From: Tsukamurella sp. M9C
Lineage (GTDB): Bacteria > Actinomycetota > Actinomycetes > Mycobacteriales > Mycobacteriaceae
Assembly (NCBI RefSeq): GCF_020169415.1
Contig: NZ_JAIULG010000004.1
Coordinates: 1 to 64,000 of the forward strand
Length of the DNA stretch: 64,000 bases
Direction: 5' to 3'
Under the pieces are notes generated by a model, which worked only from the letters and a program-made list of their open reading frames with translations, did no database searches and was not told the origin of the DNA. The position numbers and the translations under genes are program-made. Below, piece by piece: positions 1-9,900 of the stretch (its first letter is position 1; the number at the start of each line of letters is the position of its first letter).

Positions 1-250
1 CGGGGGTCTGCGTGGGGGCGGGCGTCGGCGCGCTCGGCTTGGCGGGCGTCGACGGTGCGCCCGGCGCGGGCTTCGGGGTCGCGCTCGGCTTCGTCGGCGT
101 GCTCGGCGAAGCGGGCTTCGGCGACGGTGCCGGGGTGGTCGGCGCGCCCGACGCGAACGCGGGCGTCAGAAGGGCTCCCGACACCAGCAAGGTGACCACC
201 CCGATCGATCCGCGTCGCAGTACCGCACCGATGCGCGTCCCGTCGGTCAA
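1..250 (-). CDS. Secreted Pro/Ala/Ser-rich protein, N-terminal part (cut by window edge)
   Basis: Read on the minus strand from a TTG at 250, preceded by GGAGG at 259-263 with 8 nt spacing. The frame stays open to the left edge. The first ~35 residues have a few basic residues, then a hydrophobic stretch (VVTLLVSGALLTPAFA), a good Sec signal peptide. After that comes a low-complexity Pro/Ala/Thr/Ser/Lys tract (PKP, PTP and PAP repeats), like the linker of cell-wall-exposed or secreted mycobacterial-type proteins. The catalytic or binding domain, if any, lies outside the window, so no function can be named. The plus-strand frame here is an Ala/Gly-rich mirror of this tract. Confidence 0.6.
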   Translation of the reverse strand, partial: MTDGTRIGAVLRRGSIGVVTLLVSGALLTPAFASGAPTTPAPSPKPASPSTPTKPSATPKPAPGAPSTPAKPSAPTPAPTQTP

Positions 251-446
251 GGTCGAACCCTCCTAGGGTGTGGGTCGTGGTGATCGAGGGGCGCCTGAAG
301 AAAGCGCCGCAGAAAATCGTGGCCGAGCTTATCATTCCGCATGACTGACTTCGTGCGAGATCAGTTCACCGTACTGGGATTTCGCTGGTTGTATAGACCA
401 TGTACGAACGGCGAGTTTCGGTTCCTGGACCTGAGGAGACCCCCTA

Positions 447-1946
447 GTGTCTGACCAGACCTATCAGACGATCGCAGTAACCCTGTACTTCGCAGCCATG
501 TTGTACATCGGTTGGAGTGCGTACCGGAAGACGCGCGACAACCTCGACGACTACATGCTGGCGGGGCGCGGCCTCAAACCGTGGGTCGCCGCGCTCAGCG
601 CGGGCGCGTCGGACATGTCCGGCTGGCTGCTGATGGGCCTGCCCGGCGCGATCTACGCCAAGGGCCTCGTGGAGTCCTGGATCGCGATCGGCCTGACGAT
701 CGGCGCGTGGCTCAACTGGAAGTTCGTCGCGCCGCGGCTGCGCTCGTACACCGAGGTCGCGGGCAACTCGATCACGATCCCGAGCTTCCTCGAGCACCGG
801 CTGCGCGACGGCTCGCGGTCGCTACGCATCGTCTGCGGCCTCATCATCCTGGTCTTCTTCACGTTCTACGTCTCCAGCGGCATGGTCGCCGCCGGCAAGT
901 TCTTCGACAGCACCTTCGGCGTGCAGTACATCCACGGCATGCTCATCGTCGCCGTGGTGACGATGGTCTACACGCTCTTCGGCGGCTTCCTCGGCGCCAC
1001 CCTCACCGACGTCGCGCAGGGCCTGCTGATGCTCGCCGCCCTCGTCGCCGTGCCGATCGTCGCCCTCATCGAGGTGGGCGGACCGGCGGTCACCGTCGAC
1101 ACCGTGAACTCCGTGAACCCGACCTTCTTCAGCCTGTTCGCGGGCGGCACCGCCCTCGGCATCATCTCGGCGGCCGCGTGGGGCCTCGGCTACTTCGGTC
1201 AGCCCCACATCATCGTGCGGTTCATGGCGCTGCGCTCGCCGCAGGAGGCCTCCACCGCCCGCCGGTTCGGCATCAGCTGGATGGTCGCCACCGCGCTCGG
1301 TGCCATCTCCACCGCATTCATCGGCATCGCCTACTTCGCGCTCCATCCCGAGAAGGCGCCCAAGGACCCCGAGACCGTCTTCCTCGTGCTCGCGCAGATC
1401 CTGTTCCACCCGTTCGTCGCGGGCCTGGTGCTCGCCGCCGTCCTCGCCGCGATCATGTCGACGGTGTCCTCGCAGCTGGTCGTGTGCTCGTCGGCGCTGG
1501 TGGAGGACCTGTTCAAGATCTTCGCGGAGAAGTCGGGCCGCGACACGGAGATCAGCGACAAGACGTACGTGCGCCTCGGGCGGCTCGGGGTGCTCATCGT
1601 CGCGGTGATCGCGGTGCTGCTCGCGATCGATCCGTCGGACAGCATCCTCGAGCTCGTCGGCTTCGCCTGGGCCGGCTTCGGCTCCTCGTTCGGCCCGGTC
1701 GTGCTGCTCGCGCTGTTCTGGCGCAAGCTCACCGCCCCGGGTGCGTTGGCGGGCCTCATCGTCGGCGCGGCCGTCGCCTTCGTCTGGGGCCAGTGGCCGC
1801 CCTTCGAGCTCTACGAGATCGTGCCCGGCTTCCTCGCCAACCTGGTGGTCGCGGTCGGCGTCAGCCTCGCCACCTACAAGCCCGACGCTGCCGTCGACGC
1901 CGAGTTCGACGAGGCAGCGCGGCTCGCGGAGAAGCAGCCGGCCTGA
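447..1946 (+). CDS. putP: Sodium/proline symporter PutP
   Basis: A 499-residue protein of the sodium:solute symporter family, importing proline with Na+ across the cytoplasmic membrane. The diagnostic segment SAGASDMSGWL lies at residues 51-61, matching the PutP region whose Asp and Ser residues bind Na+. About a dozen hydrophobic segments follow, and the length equals that of typical PutP (~500). The GTG start at 447 has a clear GAGGAG at 433-438, 8 nt upstream. It is divergent from the secreted protein on the left and is followed after 30 nt by an MFS gene with its own -10 element. No proline dehydrogenase gene lies next to it here, so whether it feeds proline catabolism or osmoprotection is not shown. 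Confidence 0.92.
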   Translation: MSDQTYQTIAVTLYFAAMLYIGWSAYRKTRDNLDDYMLAGRGLKPWVAALSAGASDMSGWLLMGLPGAIYAKGLVESWIAIGLTIGAWLNWKFVAPRLRSYTEVAGNSITIPSFLEHRLRDGSRSLRIVCGLIILVFFTFYVSSGMVAAGKFFDSTFGVQYIHGMLIVAVVTMVYTLFGGFLGATLTDVAQGLLMLAALVAVPIVALIEVGGPAVTVDTVNSVNPTFFSLFAGGTALGIISAAAWGLGYFGQPHIIVRFMALRSPQEASTARRFGISWMVATALGAISTAFIGIAYFALHPEKAPKDPETVFLVLAQILFHPFVAGLVLAAVLAAIMSTVSSQLVVCSSALVEDLFKIFAEKSGRDTEISDKTYVRLGRLGVLIVAVIAVLLAIDPSDSILELVGFAWAGFGSSFGPVVLLALFWRKLTAPGALAGLIVGAAVAFVWGQWPPFELYEIVPGFLANLVVAVGVSLATYKPDAAVDAEFDEAARLAEKQPA

Positions 1947-1976
1947 GCGGAACCCGCGCCCCGCTAGGCTCGGCGG

Positions 1977-3203
1977 ATGCCCACTGTCGCGCGGATCCGA
2001 CGTCTGCCGGCCACGGTGCACCTGCTGCTCGCCTCCTTCTTCCTGTTCAACGTCGGCTTCTACCTCGTCGTCCCGTTCCTGGCCGGGCATCTCGGCGCAC
2101 TCGGGATGACGGGCGCGATGATCGGCCTGGTTCTCGGGCTGCGCACCTTCTCCCAGCAAGGCATGTTCTTCGTGGGCGGTGCGCTGTCGGACAGATTCGG
2201 CGCGCGCCGGATGATCCTGTCCGGCATCGCCATGCGGGTGGTGGGTTTCGTCGTCCTCGCGTTCGCCGGCGGGGTCGTCTCGGTGGTCGTGGGGACAGTG
2301 CTCACCGGTTTCGCTGCCGCGCTGTTCGCGCCCGCGGTCGAGTCCACCGACGCGGCCTGGGGCCGTCGGCTCGAGGACGACGGGGTGCTCCCGCGGGCGG
2401 AGCTGTTCGGTCTGGAGCAGATGTGCAGCCGCGCCGGGAACGTCGTCGGTCCCGCGCTCGGAGCGGCGTTGATCTGGGCGCCGTTCGCCGCCGTCACCCT
2501 CGTCTCGGCCCTGCTCTTCGTGGGCATGTGGGTGGGATTCTGGCGGTTCCTGCCGCACGATGCCGCCCCGGGCGATGCGGGCGCGAAGCTCGCCGTCGCC
2601 TGGCGGACGGTGACCGGCAACGGCCGCTTCATGCTGCTCGCCGCGTTCGGCTCGGTACAGCTCGGCGCCTACGGCCTGATCTACATCGTTCTGCCGGTGG
2701 AGCTGCTGCGGGCGGGGAAGCAGGCCTGGCTCGGGTGGGTCTTCGCCGGAGCGGCGGTGATCGTCATCGTCGGTCAGCCGGCGGCTGTCGCCGTCGGCCG
2801 AAGGGTGGGCCGCCGGCGCGCGGTCGGGTTGGGGCTCGGTGTCATGGGGGCGTCGTTCGTCATCCCCGCCGCGACGGCCGCACACCCGGACGGCCGCCAT
2901 CTGGCGGCGGTGATGGCATGGATCGCGGTGTTGCACCTCGGGCAGATGCTGCTCGTGCCGCCGCTGCGCGACGCCGTTGGAATCCTCGCCGGGGAACGGA
3001 ATCTCGGCGCCCACTACGGGATGCTGGCCACCCTCGGCGGCGCTGCTTCGTTGGTCGCGTCGCTCGCGGTCGGGTGGGGCTACGACCGGGCCGCCGACGG
3101 TGCTCCCGCCTGGCTGGGCTGGGCGGCGGTCGCCGCGATCGTGATGGTCGCCGCGGTCGGCCTGCGGGCGGTGACCCCGCAGGCCGGCCCGGTCAGCGCG
3201 TGA
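1977..3203 (+). CDS. MFS transporter
   Basis: A 408-residue protein with about 12 hydrophobic segments and the MFS loop 2-3 motif GGALSDRFGARR at residues 67-78. It resembles the drug/multidrug-efflux type of proton antiporter, but the substrate cannot be read from sequence. The ATG has no Shine-Dalgarno sequence; TAGGCT (1965-1970) ends 6 nt before it, as expected for a leaderless transcript. Its 3' end overlaps the convergent siderophore-binding-protein gene by 11 nt. Export of a siderophore is possible from that neighbourhood, but I see no iron box in front of it. Confidence 0.85.
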   Translation: MPTVARIRRLPATVHLLLASFFLFNVGFYLVVPFLAGHLGALGMTGAMIGLVLGLRTFSQQGMFFVGGALSDRFGARRMILSGIAMRVVGFVVLAFAGGVVSVVVGTVLTGFAAALFAPAVESTDAAWGRRLEDDGVLPRAELFGLEQMCSRAGNVVGPALGAALIWAPFAAVTLVSALLFVGMWVGFWRFLPHDAAPGDAGAKLAVAWRTVTGNGRFMLLAAFGSVQLGAYGLIYIVLPVELLRAGKQAWLGWVFAGAAVIVIVGQPAAVAVGRRVGRRRAVGLGLGVMGASFVIPAATAAHPDGRHLAAVMAWIAVLHLGQMLLVPPLRDAVGILAGERNLGAHYGMLATLGGAASLVASLAVGWGYDRAADGAPAWLGWAAVAAIVMVAAVGLRAVTPQAGPVSA

Positions 3204-4223
3204 GGACGGCGGCCAGCCGGCCGACGATGTCGTTCGTGACGTAGGGGATCGTCACCGGGTTCGGCATCGAGAGCGCGTCGCTGACCACCGGATCCAGCCC
3301 GACGAGTCGCTTTTGCGCGACGACAGGGAGGGAGGCGAACGCCGGTTCGCCCTCCACCTGCGCGCGGTCGCGCTCCCAGTTGTCGAACACGAGGACGTCA
3401 GCATCGAGGAGGTGGAAGTTCTCGGCGGAGAGCTCGGTGTTGAGCGCGCCGCCCGCGAACCTGTCGGCGAGGGCCGCCGGTGGGGTGAAGCCCAAGCCGC
3501 GCAGAATCTGGAACCGCGCGGCGTCGGGGCCGAAGGCGCGCAGTTTGCCGTCCTTCCACCGGATCACGAGAACCGCGGTCTTCCCCGCCAAGGCCGGGTT
3601 CGCCGCCTTGGCCCGCGCGACGGTGGCCTCTGCGCCGGCGATCAGCTCGTCGGCCTGCTTCGGCCTGCCCACCGCCCGTCCCACCCGGCGCGTCACGTCC
3701 TGCCAGGGGAGTGCCCAGTCCGTCTGGCCGGCCGCATGCAGCACCGTCGGGGCGATAGCGCTGAGCTGCTGATAGCGCTCCGCGGTGATGGCGTTGTTCA
3801 CCGCCAGGATCAGATCGGGACGCGCTGCCGCGACCTGCTCGAGCGAGAACGCGCTCGTCGCGTTCGGGAGCGGGTCGGTGAGCCGTGCACCAGTTCCTGG
3901 GACCATCGCCCGACGCCGGTAACCGTCGAGCCGGTCCAGACGGGTACGAGGACGGGCGTGATCCCCAGCGCCAGGAGCGAATCCTGGTCGCCGATGCCCA
4001 CGACCGCGACCCGCTGCGGGGGTGCGGTCAGCGTGGTCGTACCGTGCTGGTGCTCGATCGTGACCGGGAAGGCGCCCGGCTCGGCGGCCGCGCCGGCGCT
4101 ACTGGGCGCCGCGCCCTCGTCGCCCCCGGTGCCGCACGCGGTGGCGAGCGCGGCGGCGGTGACGGAGGCGAGCGAGGTGAAGCCCAGCCGGAGTGCGGTG
4201 CGTCGATCCATTGATGTGGCCAT
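3193..4223 (-). pseudogene. Fe(III)-siderophore ABC transporter substrate-binding lipoprotein, frameshifted
   Basis: The two halves of one periplasmic-binding-protein-fold siderophore receptor sit in different frames. The N-terminal frame (from ATG 4223) has a Tat-like DRRTALRLG at residues 6-14, a lipoprotein-type Cys at 30 (ATAC) and the typical PQRVAVVGIGDQDSLLALGI stretch. The C-terminal frame (to 3193) continues with FSLEQVAAARPDLILAVNN and the rest of the fold. The switch lies at about 3883-3900; one missing base or two extra bases would explain it. An iron box at 4251-4269 precedes the gene. It is either a true pseudogene or an assembly error. No permease or ATPase gene is adjacent. 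The ATG at 4223 has an AGGGA about 7 nt upstream. Confidence 0.72.
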
Positions 4224-4250
4224 GCGATGTCCCTGTCTCGAACCGGTGAA

Positions 4251-4269
4251 GAAGGCGAGCCTAAGCTAT
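4251..4269 (-). promoter_or_regulatory. Candidate iron box (IdeR/DtxR-like) before the siderophore-binding protein gene
   Basis: Read on the minus strand this is ATAGCTTAGGCTCGCCTTC, matching 13 of 19 positions of the IdeR consensus TTAGGTTAGGCTAACCTAA with the core TTAGGCT intact. It overlaps the last codon of the upstream haem-utilisation gene and lies 27 nt before the ATG at 4223, where repression under iron sufficiency would be expected. Matching was done by eye. Confidence 0.6.
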
Positions 4270-5195
4270 GTGGCTTCGCACAGGGACGCCGCGGCCGCAT
4301 CCCACTCGAGCCGGGCGATCCGGTCCGCGCCGGCGAACTGGGTCAGGAGCGCGCAACACGCCCCGCTCGCGTCGTAGAGCTCGATCGCCGCGGCGTGCTC
4401 GTCGCCGGCGGTGCGCACCACGGCGCAGTTGTCCACGCGGGCGAGATCGATGTCGACGGCCGCGTCGTGGAAGCCGGTGAGCAGTCGCGGTCCCTCGGGG
4501 AGGACCGCCTCGATCCGTCCGCTGCAGGCTTGTGCGATGCCGCTCGCGAACACGGCGATTCCGACGGGGATGCCGGTCTCGCAGAGGAATTCGAGGACCT
4601 GCGCGATACGGGACGGTGGGATCTGACAGTACCGCTGATCGCCGAGCGCACACAGTCCACGCACGCGCCGCGCGCCCTCGTCCGCGAGGATCGCATCGAC
4701 GGGATCAGCATGTGGGGCAGGTGCCGCCCGCTCGGGCCCGATGTCGCCGCTCGACGGGAACAGGATCTCGCGGTGCGGATCCGCGGGGGAGAGGTGGCCG
4801 AGCGCGCGGACCACCATCCGATCCGGCTCGGCCGTCACGAACGTGCGATGGAGGGCTCCGCCGCGACGGTCGACCAGTCCGACCATGCTGGCGTCGGCCG
4901 GACCCCCGGGAGCGTCGTCGTCCGTGATCGCGCCGACTACCCGGTCGGGCGCGATCCGGAGCGCGATCCGCCCCGCGGGCACCGCGAACGGATCACCGGG
5001 CACGGTCGGCGGAGAGTACCGGCCCTCGTGCGCCAGGGTGGCGACCATCGAGTCCGTCACCGCCACCGCACGATCGAGCAGGGGCAGCGCCCCGGCCACG
5101 TCGATCGCGGTCGCGCCCTCGACGCTCGCGCATCCCCGGGCCCGCTGCAGCGGGCATCGCCCGCGGCCGCAGCCGGGGCAGGACGCGGGCCGCAT
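4266..5195 (-). CDS. HemS/HmuS-like haem-utilisation protein with N-terminal Cys cluster
   Basis: A 309-residue protein whose C-terminal half follows the HemS/ChuS pattern: IPPSRIAQVLEFLCETGIPV, then GRIEAVLPEGPRLL, DLARVDNCAVVRT and AIELYDASGACCALL. Family members bind haem in the cytoplasm and release or degrade it. The first 22 residues carry Cys at 6, 9, 14 and 22 (CPGCGRGRC), which is not part of the usual HemS fold and could bind a metal or cluster. The start overlaps the stop of the diflavin reductase gene by 1 nt (TGATG), so the two are translationally coupled. That reductase could supply electrons for haem breakdown; this is inference. Similarity in the N-terminal half is weak. Confidence 0.58.
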   Translation of the reverse strand: MRPASCPGCGRGRCPLQRARGCASVEGATAIDVAGALPLLDRAVAVTDSMVATLAHEGRYSPPTVPGDPFAVPAGRIALRIAPDRVVGAITDDDAPGGPADASMVGLVDRRGGALHRTFVTAEPDRMVVRALGHLSPADPHREILFPSSGDIGPERAAPAPHADPVDAILADEGARRVRGLCALGDQRYCQIPPSRIAQVLEFLCETGIPVGIAVFASGIAQACSGRIEAVLPEGPRLLTGFHDAAVDIDLARVDNCAVVRTAGDEHAAAIELYDASGACCALLTQFAGADRIARLEWDAAAASLCEAT

Positions 5196-6976
5196 CAGTA
5201 GACGTCCCGCACGTAGCGCTTCTCCCGCTTGAGGGTCGCGACGTACTCGTCGGCGTCATCCGCGCCGCGGCCGCGCTGCCCGGCGATCACCTCGCGTAGC
5301 GCCCGGTCCACGTCCTTGGCCATGCGCGAGGCATCGCCGCACACGTAGAAATGGCCGCCGTCCTCCAGCCACGCATAGAGTTCCCGCGCCGCCTCGAGCA
5401 TGCGGGTCTGCACGTAGATCTTCTCCGCCTGATCCCGGGAGAAGGCCAGGTCGAGGCGGTGCAGCACGCCCTGCTCGGTGAATCGGGCCAGCTCGTCGGC
5501 GTAGATGTAGTCGCTTGCCCGGTGCTGGTCGCCGAACAGCAGCCAGTTCCGGCCCGCCGCGGACGATGCCGCGCGTTCGTGCAGGAACGCCCGGAACGGG
5601 GCGATGCCCGTGCCGGGGCCGACCATGATCATCGGCCGGTCGGGGTCGGCGGGCACCCGGAAGGCGGTGTTGGGCTGCAACGAGATCCCGACCTCGTCCG
5701 TCTCGGTACAGCGGTCGGCGAGGAAGGTCGAGCACACCCCCTGGTGCTCGCGTCCCGCCTCCGCGCCGTGCCGCACCGCCGCCACCGTCAGGTGGATGCG
5801 GTCGGGGCTGGCCAGCGGGCTCGACGAGATCGAGTACGCCCGCGGCTGCAGGGGCCGCAGCAGGTCCGGGAGCTCCGCGGGATCGATGCGCGCGCCTTCG
5901 CACGCGTGCAGGAGGTCGAGCACGTCCCGCCCCCAGAGCCACGCGTCGAGCGTCTCCCGCTCTCCGCGCGCCAGGACCGCGGCGAGCTCGGACTCGGGTG
6001 CGCGCTCGGCGAGCGTCTTGAGCAGGTCCTTCGACGGCGTGGAGATCTCCCAGTCGGTGGTCAGCCGCGGCGCGAGCGGGGCGCCGTCGACGTCGGTGTC
6101 AGGGGTGGCGCCGAGTGCCCCGAGGACGGCGTCGACGAGGGCGGGCGCGTTGCGGGGCATCACGTTCAGGGCGTCGCCGGCCGCGTACTCGATCCCGCTG
6201 TCGGCGAGGTCGAACTCGACGTGCCGGATCTCCTTGGCGCTTCCGCTTCCGGAGAGCAGTCGGTTCTCCACGAGCCGGGAGGGGAACGGGTTCTTCTTGT
6301 TCCACCGTGATTTCGGCTTCGACGGTATCGCGGGCGCGGCTGCGACGGGTACTGCGGCGGCGTCGCCGGGATCCAGGTGATCGGCGACCGCCCGCAGCCG
6401 GGAGACGACCTCGGCGAGCCACGCCGACGCGGGCTCCTCGAAGTCGACGTCGCAGTCCACCCGCGGGGCGAGGCGCGCAGCGCCGAGCTGCTCGAGCCGG
6501 GTGTCGATGATCTGCCCGGCCCGGCAGAAGCCCTCGTAGCCGCTGTCGCCCAGCGCGAGTACCGAGAACTGGAGGTGCTCCAGGCGCGGGGCGGTGTCGG
6601 CGGACAGCGCCTCCCAGAACAGCTCCGCGTTGTCGGGCATCTCGCCCTCGCCGTAGGTGGACGTGACAACCAGTAGATGCGAGGCGGCTGCCAGCCGGTC
6701 GGGGTCGGCGTCGTCGAGTGCGGCGAGGTCGGCCCCGAGGCCGTTCTCCTGCAGCAGCCCGACCAGCCGTTCCGCGAGCTCCTCGCTGTTGCCGGTCTGC
6801 GTTCCGTAGAGCACGGTCGCGTGCAGCGTGGCGCCGGTTGCGGTGACCGCCTGCTCGGCCTGCACCGCGGCCAAGCCCGCCAGGAATCCGGACAGCCACG
6901 CCCGCTGGTCACCGGTGAAGACGTCGATGAGTGCGGACGAATCCGCCTCGGGGAGGACGTAGGTGGGGGCGCTCAT
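5195..6976 (-). CDS. CysJ-type diflavin reductase (flavodoxin + FAD/NADPH domains)
   Basis: A 593-residue protein with the domain order of the sulfite reductase flavoprotein alpha subunit. A flavodoxin-like FMN domain has GTQTGNS at residues 58-64, an FAD domain has RAYSISSS at 379-386 and GVCSTF at 413-418, and an NADPH domain has GPGTGIAP at 453-460 and YVCGDASRMAKDV near 544-556. It ends in a conserved C-terminal Tyr. It moves electrons from NADPH through FAD and FMN to a partner. No CysI haemoprotein gene is nearby. Instead it overlaps the glutamate-synthase-like gene by 4 nt (ATGA) and the HemS-like gene by 1 nt, so its partner is probably one of these rather than sulfite reductase. Confidence 0.85.
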   Translation of the reverse strand: MSAPTYVLPEADSSALIDVFTGDQRAWLSGFLAGLAAVQAEQAVTATGATLHATVLYGTQTGNSEELAERLVGLLQENGLGADLAALDDADPDRLAAASHLLVVTSTYGEGEMPDNAELFWEALSADTAPRLEHLQFSVLALGDSGYEGFCRAGQIIDTRLEQLGAARLAPRVDCDVDFEEPASAWLAEVVSRLRAVADHLDPGDAAAVPVAAAPAIPSKPKSRWNKKNPFPSRLVENRLLSGSGSAKEIRHVEFDLADSGIEYAAGDALNVMPRNAPALVDAVLGALGATPDTDVDGAPLAPRLTTDWEISTPSKDLLKTLAERAPESELAAVLARGERETLDAWLWGRDVLDLLHACEGARIDPAELPDLLRPLQPRAYSISSSPLASPDRIHLTVAAVRHGAEAGREHQGVCSTFLADRCTETDEVGISLQPNTAFRVPADPDRPMIMVGPGTGIAPFRAFLHERAASSAAGRNWLLFGDQHRASDYIYADELARFTEQGVLHRLDLAFSRDQAEKIYVQTRMLEAARELYAWLEDGGHFYVCGDASRMAKDVDRALREVIAGQRGRGADDADEYVATLKREKRYVRDVY

Positions 6977-9900
6977 GCCAGCGTCTCCTTCGCGAATCGC
7001 ACCAGGTCCGGCATCGCGCCCTCGACCAGCATGGCGTTGACGGCGGCGCCGTCGAGGGCCGCGGCGTTGCGGGCGCGGTGATGCAGGATCCAGCCGTACG
7101 TGCCGGGGGCGTCCATGCTCAGCACGTTCCGCTCCTCGAGTGAGGTGGTGTAATCGCCGAGGCGCTTCGTCGCGATGAGCGCCGCGAGCTCCGCGTCCTC
7201 GAAGGTGTCGAGCCGGGCGCGCAGGTACTTCGTGATCCGTTGCCGGACCGCGAAATCCTCGGTGAGAACCAGGTTCCGGGCGCGGGCGGACACCCGCGGG
7301 TCGTCGTGCCCCGTCGCGCCCGGCACGCGTTCGGCGGCCACCTCCTGCGCCAGCGACAGGACCGTGAACGACGAAAGCAGGGAGAAGGCGTGCGGGGAGC
7401 GGGTGTCGCCGAACCGGGGTGCCGTGCCGCCGCCGACGGGTGTCCCCGCGCGCAGCGAGCGCTTGAACTCGCGCAGGCGGTCCGCGGCGACGGAGCCCGC
7501 CAGTTCGTCGAGCAGTTCCTTGCGGCCGTGTGCGGCCCAGATGTGTTCGGCGTCCTGGTAGTGCATCAGCGCGAGGGGCGTGCCGACGACGATGTTGTCG
7601 CGGGTGCCCGCCCAGTCCGCGAGGAGGCGTGCGGCGAGCGGCGATCCGGTCGCCTCCGCGTGCCAGGCGAGCATGGCCCGTACCGCGACCTCGTGGAAGG
7701 GTGGGGTGTGCGGGCCGACGAGGGATTCGACGTGCAGCGACGAGCTCGCCGCGCCGGCGGCCCGGCCCTCGGGGTCGTACTGGTAGACGAAGCCGCCGCT
7801 CATGCCGTTGCCCAGGCCCTTACCGAAGCCACCCAGGTTGAGTACGGCGCCGCCGGTCATGTACTCGCAGCAGTACTCGCCGACCCCCTCGACGACGGCG
7901 GTGGCGCCCGAGTTCCGTACGGCGAAGCGGTCGCCCGCCTCGCCCTGTACGAAGGTGCGGCCGCCGGTCGCGCCGAAGAGCGCGAAGTTGCCGATCAGGA
8001 CGTTGGCGCCGGCGTCGGCGCCGCCGCCACCGGGGGAGCGGACCACGACGCGGCCGCCGCACTGGCTCTTCGCGACGCCGTCGTTGGCGGTTCCGGTGTG
8101 CTGCAGGTCCATCCCGTCGGTGCAGAAGACGCCGAAGGACTGCCCGGCGCTGCCGTGCGAGCGGACGACGACGGCACCGTCGGCGAGGAAGCGGCGGCCG
8201 CGCTCGTCGGTGAGCACCGCGGGGTGACCGTCGGGCACCGGCACGCCGGTGAAGGCCCCGCGCTGGTCGGCCGCGGGGTGGTTGAGCAGGCGTTCCAGGT
8301 CGACGGCGAGCTGGCCGCCCACCGACTTGTTCGGGTTCGCGAGTGCCACGTCGTCGACGGTGATCGACTCCGCGCCACCGTCGAGCAGGCGGTTCCGGAC
8401 CTCCGCTAGGAGGCGGTCGTCCACCGCGTAGTCCTTCTCGAGGTACACGGGATCGACGACGGTCCGCGGCGCGGGCGCGTGCAGCATCGCACGCACGTCG
8501 AGGTGGCCGACCGCCGCGGGATGTTCCAGCAGCTGTAGGAGATCGGTGCGCCCGCGCGCCTCGCGCAGCGACCGCAGTCCGAGTCGGGCGAGAAGCGTGC
8601 GGACGTCGTGCGCGATGTTGAGCAGGTACTGCGCGAGCGCCCGCGGGTCCCCGTCGAAGACCTCGGGATTCGTGGTGAGTCCGGCCGGGCACTTGAGGTT
8701 GCAGTTCTTGGCCATGACGCACTTGAGCATCATCAGGGCGGTCGTCCCGAACTCGAACGAGTCGCCGCCGAGGAGCGCGGAGACCACGACGTCGCCGCCG
8801 GTCTGGTGCGCGCCGGAGCACCGGAGGGTCACCTTGTCGCGCAGGCCGTTCGCGACCAGCGCCTGGTGCACCTCGGCCACGCCGATCTCCGCGGAGCGTC
8901 CGGCGTACTTGAGGCTGGTCACCGCCGCCGCACCGGTCCCGCCGGTGTTGCCGGCCACGTTGATCACGTCGGCGCCGGCCTTCGCGACGCCGACGGCGAT
9001 CGTGCCGATGCCCTCAGAGGAGACGAGTTTGACGATCACCCGCACGCGGGCCGCTTTGCAGTCGTGGATGAGCTGCGCCAGGTCCTCGATCGAGTAGGTG
9101 TCGTGATGCGGTGGGGGAGAGATCAGCTCGATGCCCGGGGTGCCGCCGCGGGCCGCCGCGATGTCGACGGTGACCTTCGGCCCCGGCAGCTGCCCGCCCT
9201 CTCCGGGCTTGGCGCCCTGGCCGATCTTGATCTCGAGCTCCTCGAGCATCGGGTCCGCGAGGTATCCGGACCAGATGCCGAATCGGCCGGAGGCGAACTG
9301 CTTGATCCGCGAACCGCGGATGGTGCCGTAGCGGGTGCGGTGCTCGCCGCCCTCGCCGCAGTTCGACATGCCGCCGACCATGTTGGTGCCGTGCGCGACC
9401 GCCTCGTGGGCGGTGGCGACGAGGGCGCCGTGGCTCATCGCGCCGGAGGCCAGCGTGCGGGTGATCTCGTGCGCGGGCTGCACCTCGTCGAGCCGCAGGG
9501 AGCGGGGCGCGGTGCACAGCAGCGTCAGATAGGTGTGCGCCCGTCCGGTGGCGGCGATCACGGCGCCGGCATCGGGGCTCGTCTCGACCTCGACCTCGTC
9601 CGCGAACAGCTCGCGGAGGAACTGCGCGAACCCGGCGTAGGCGGTGTCCGCCTGGTGCTCCGGGGTGTCGGTCAAACGCACGACGAACCGGCCGTCCGGC
9701 GCGGTGTCGACGGTCAGGCCACGGGTCGGCAGGCTCGCGTTGCCCTCCAGGGAGAACCGGGCCAGCTCGCGATGGAACTCCTGGGCCGTCGTGAGCATCG
9801 TGACGTCCGCGGGCAATGCGAGCACGTCGCGCAGCGCGGAGGGGCGGCGCTCGCGCTCGACCAGGGTGGCGGCGAGGAATTCGCGGTAGCCGTCGGTGAT

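Noticed and set aside
822-3014. Long minus-strand frame opposite putP and the MFS gene
   Set aside because: Its translation is an Arg/His/Asp/Glu-rich mirror of clear membrane protein genes on the other strand; long antisense frames are expected at this GC content.
512-3244. 910-codon plus-strand frame across putP and the MFS gene
   Set aside because: Arg-rich, low-complexity reading of the same DNA in another frame; the two transporter genes explain the region fully.
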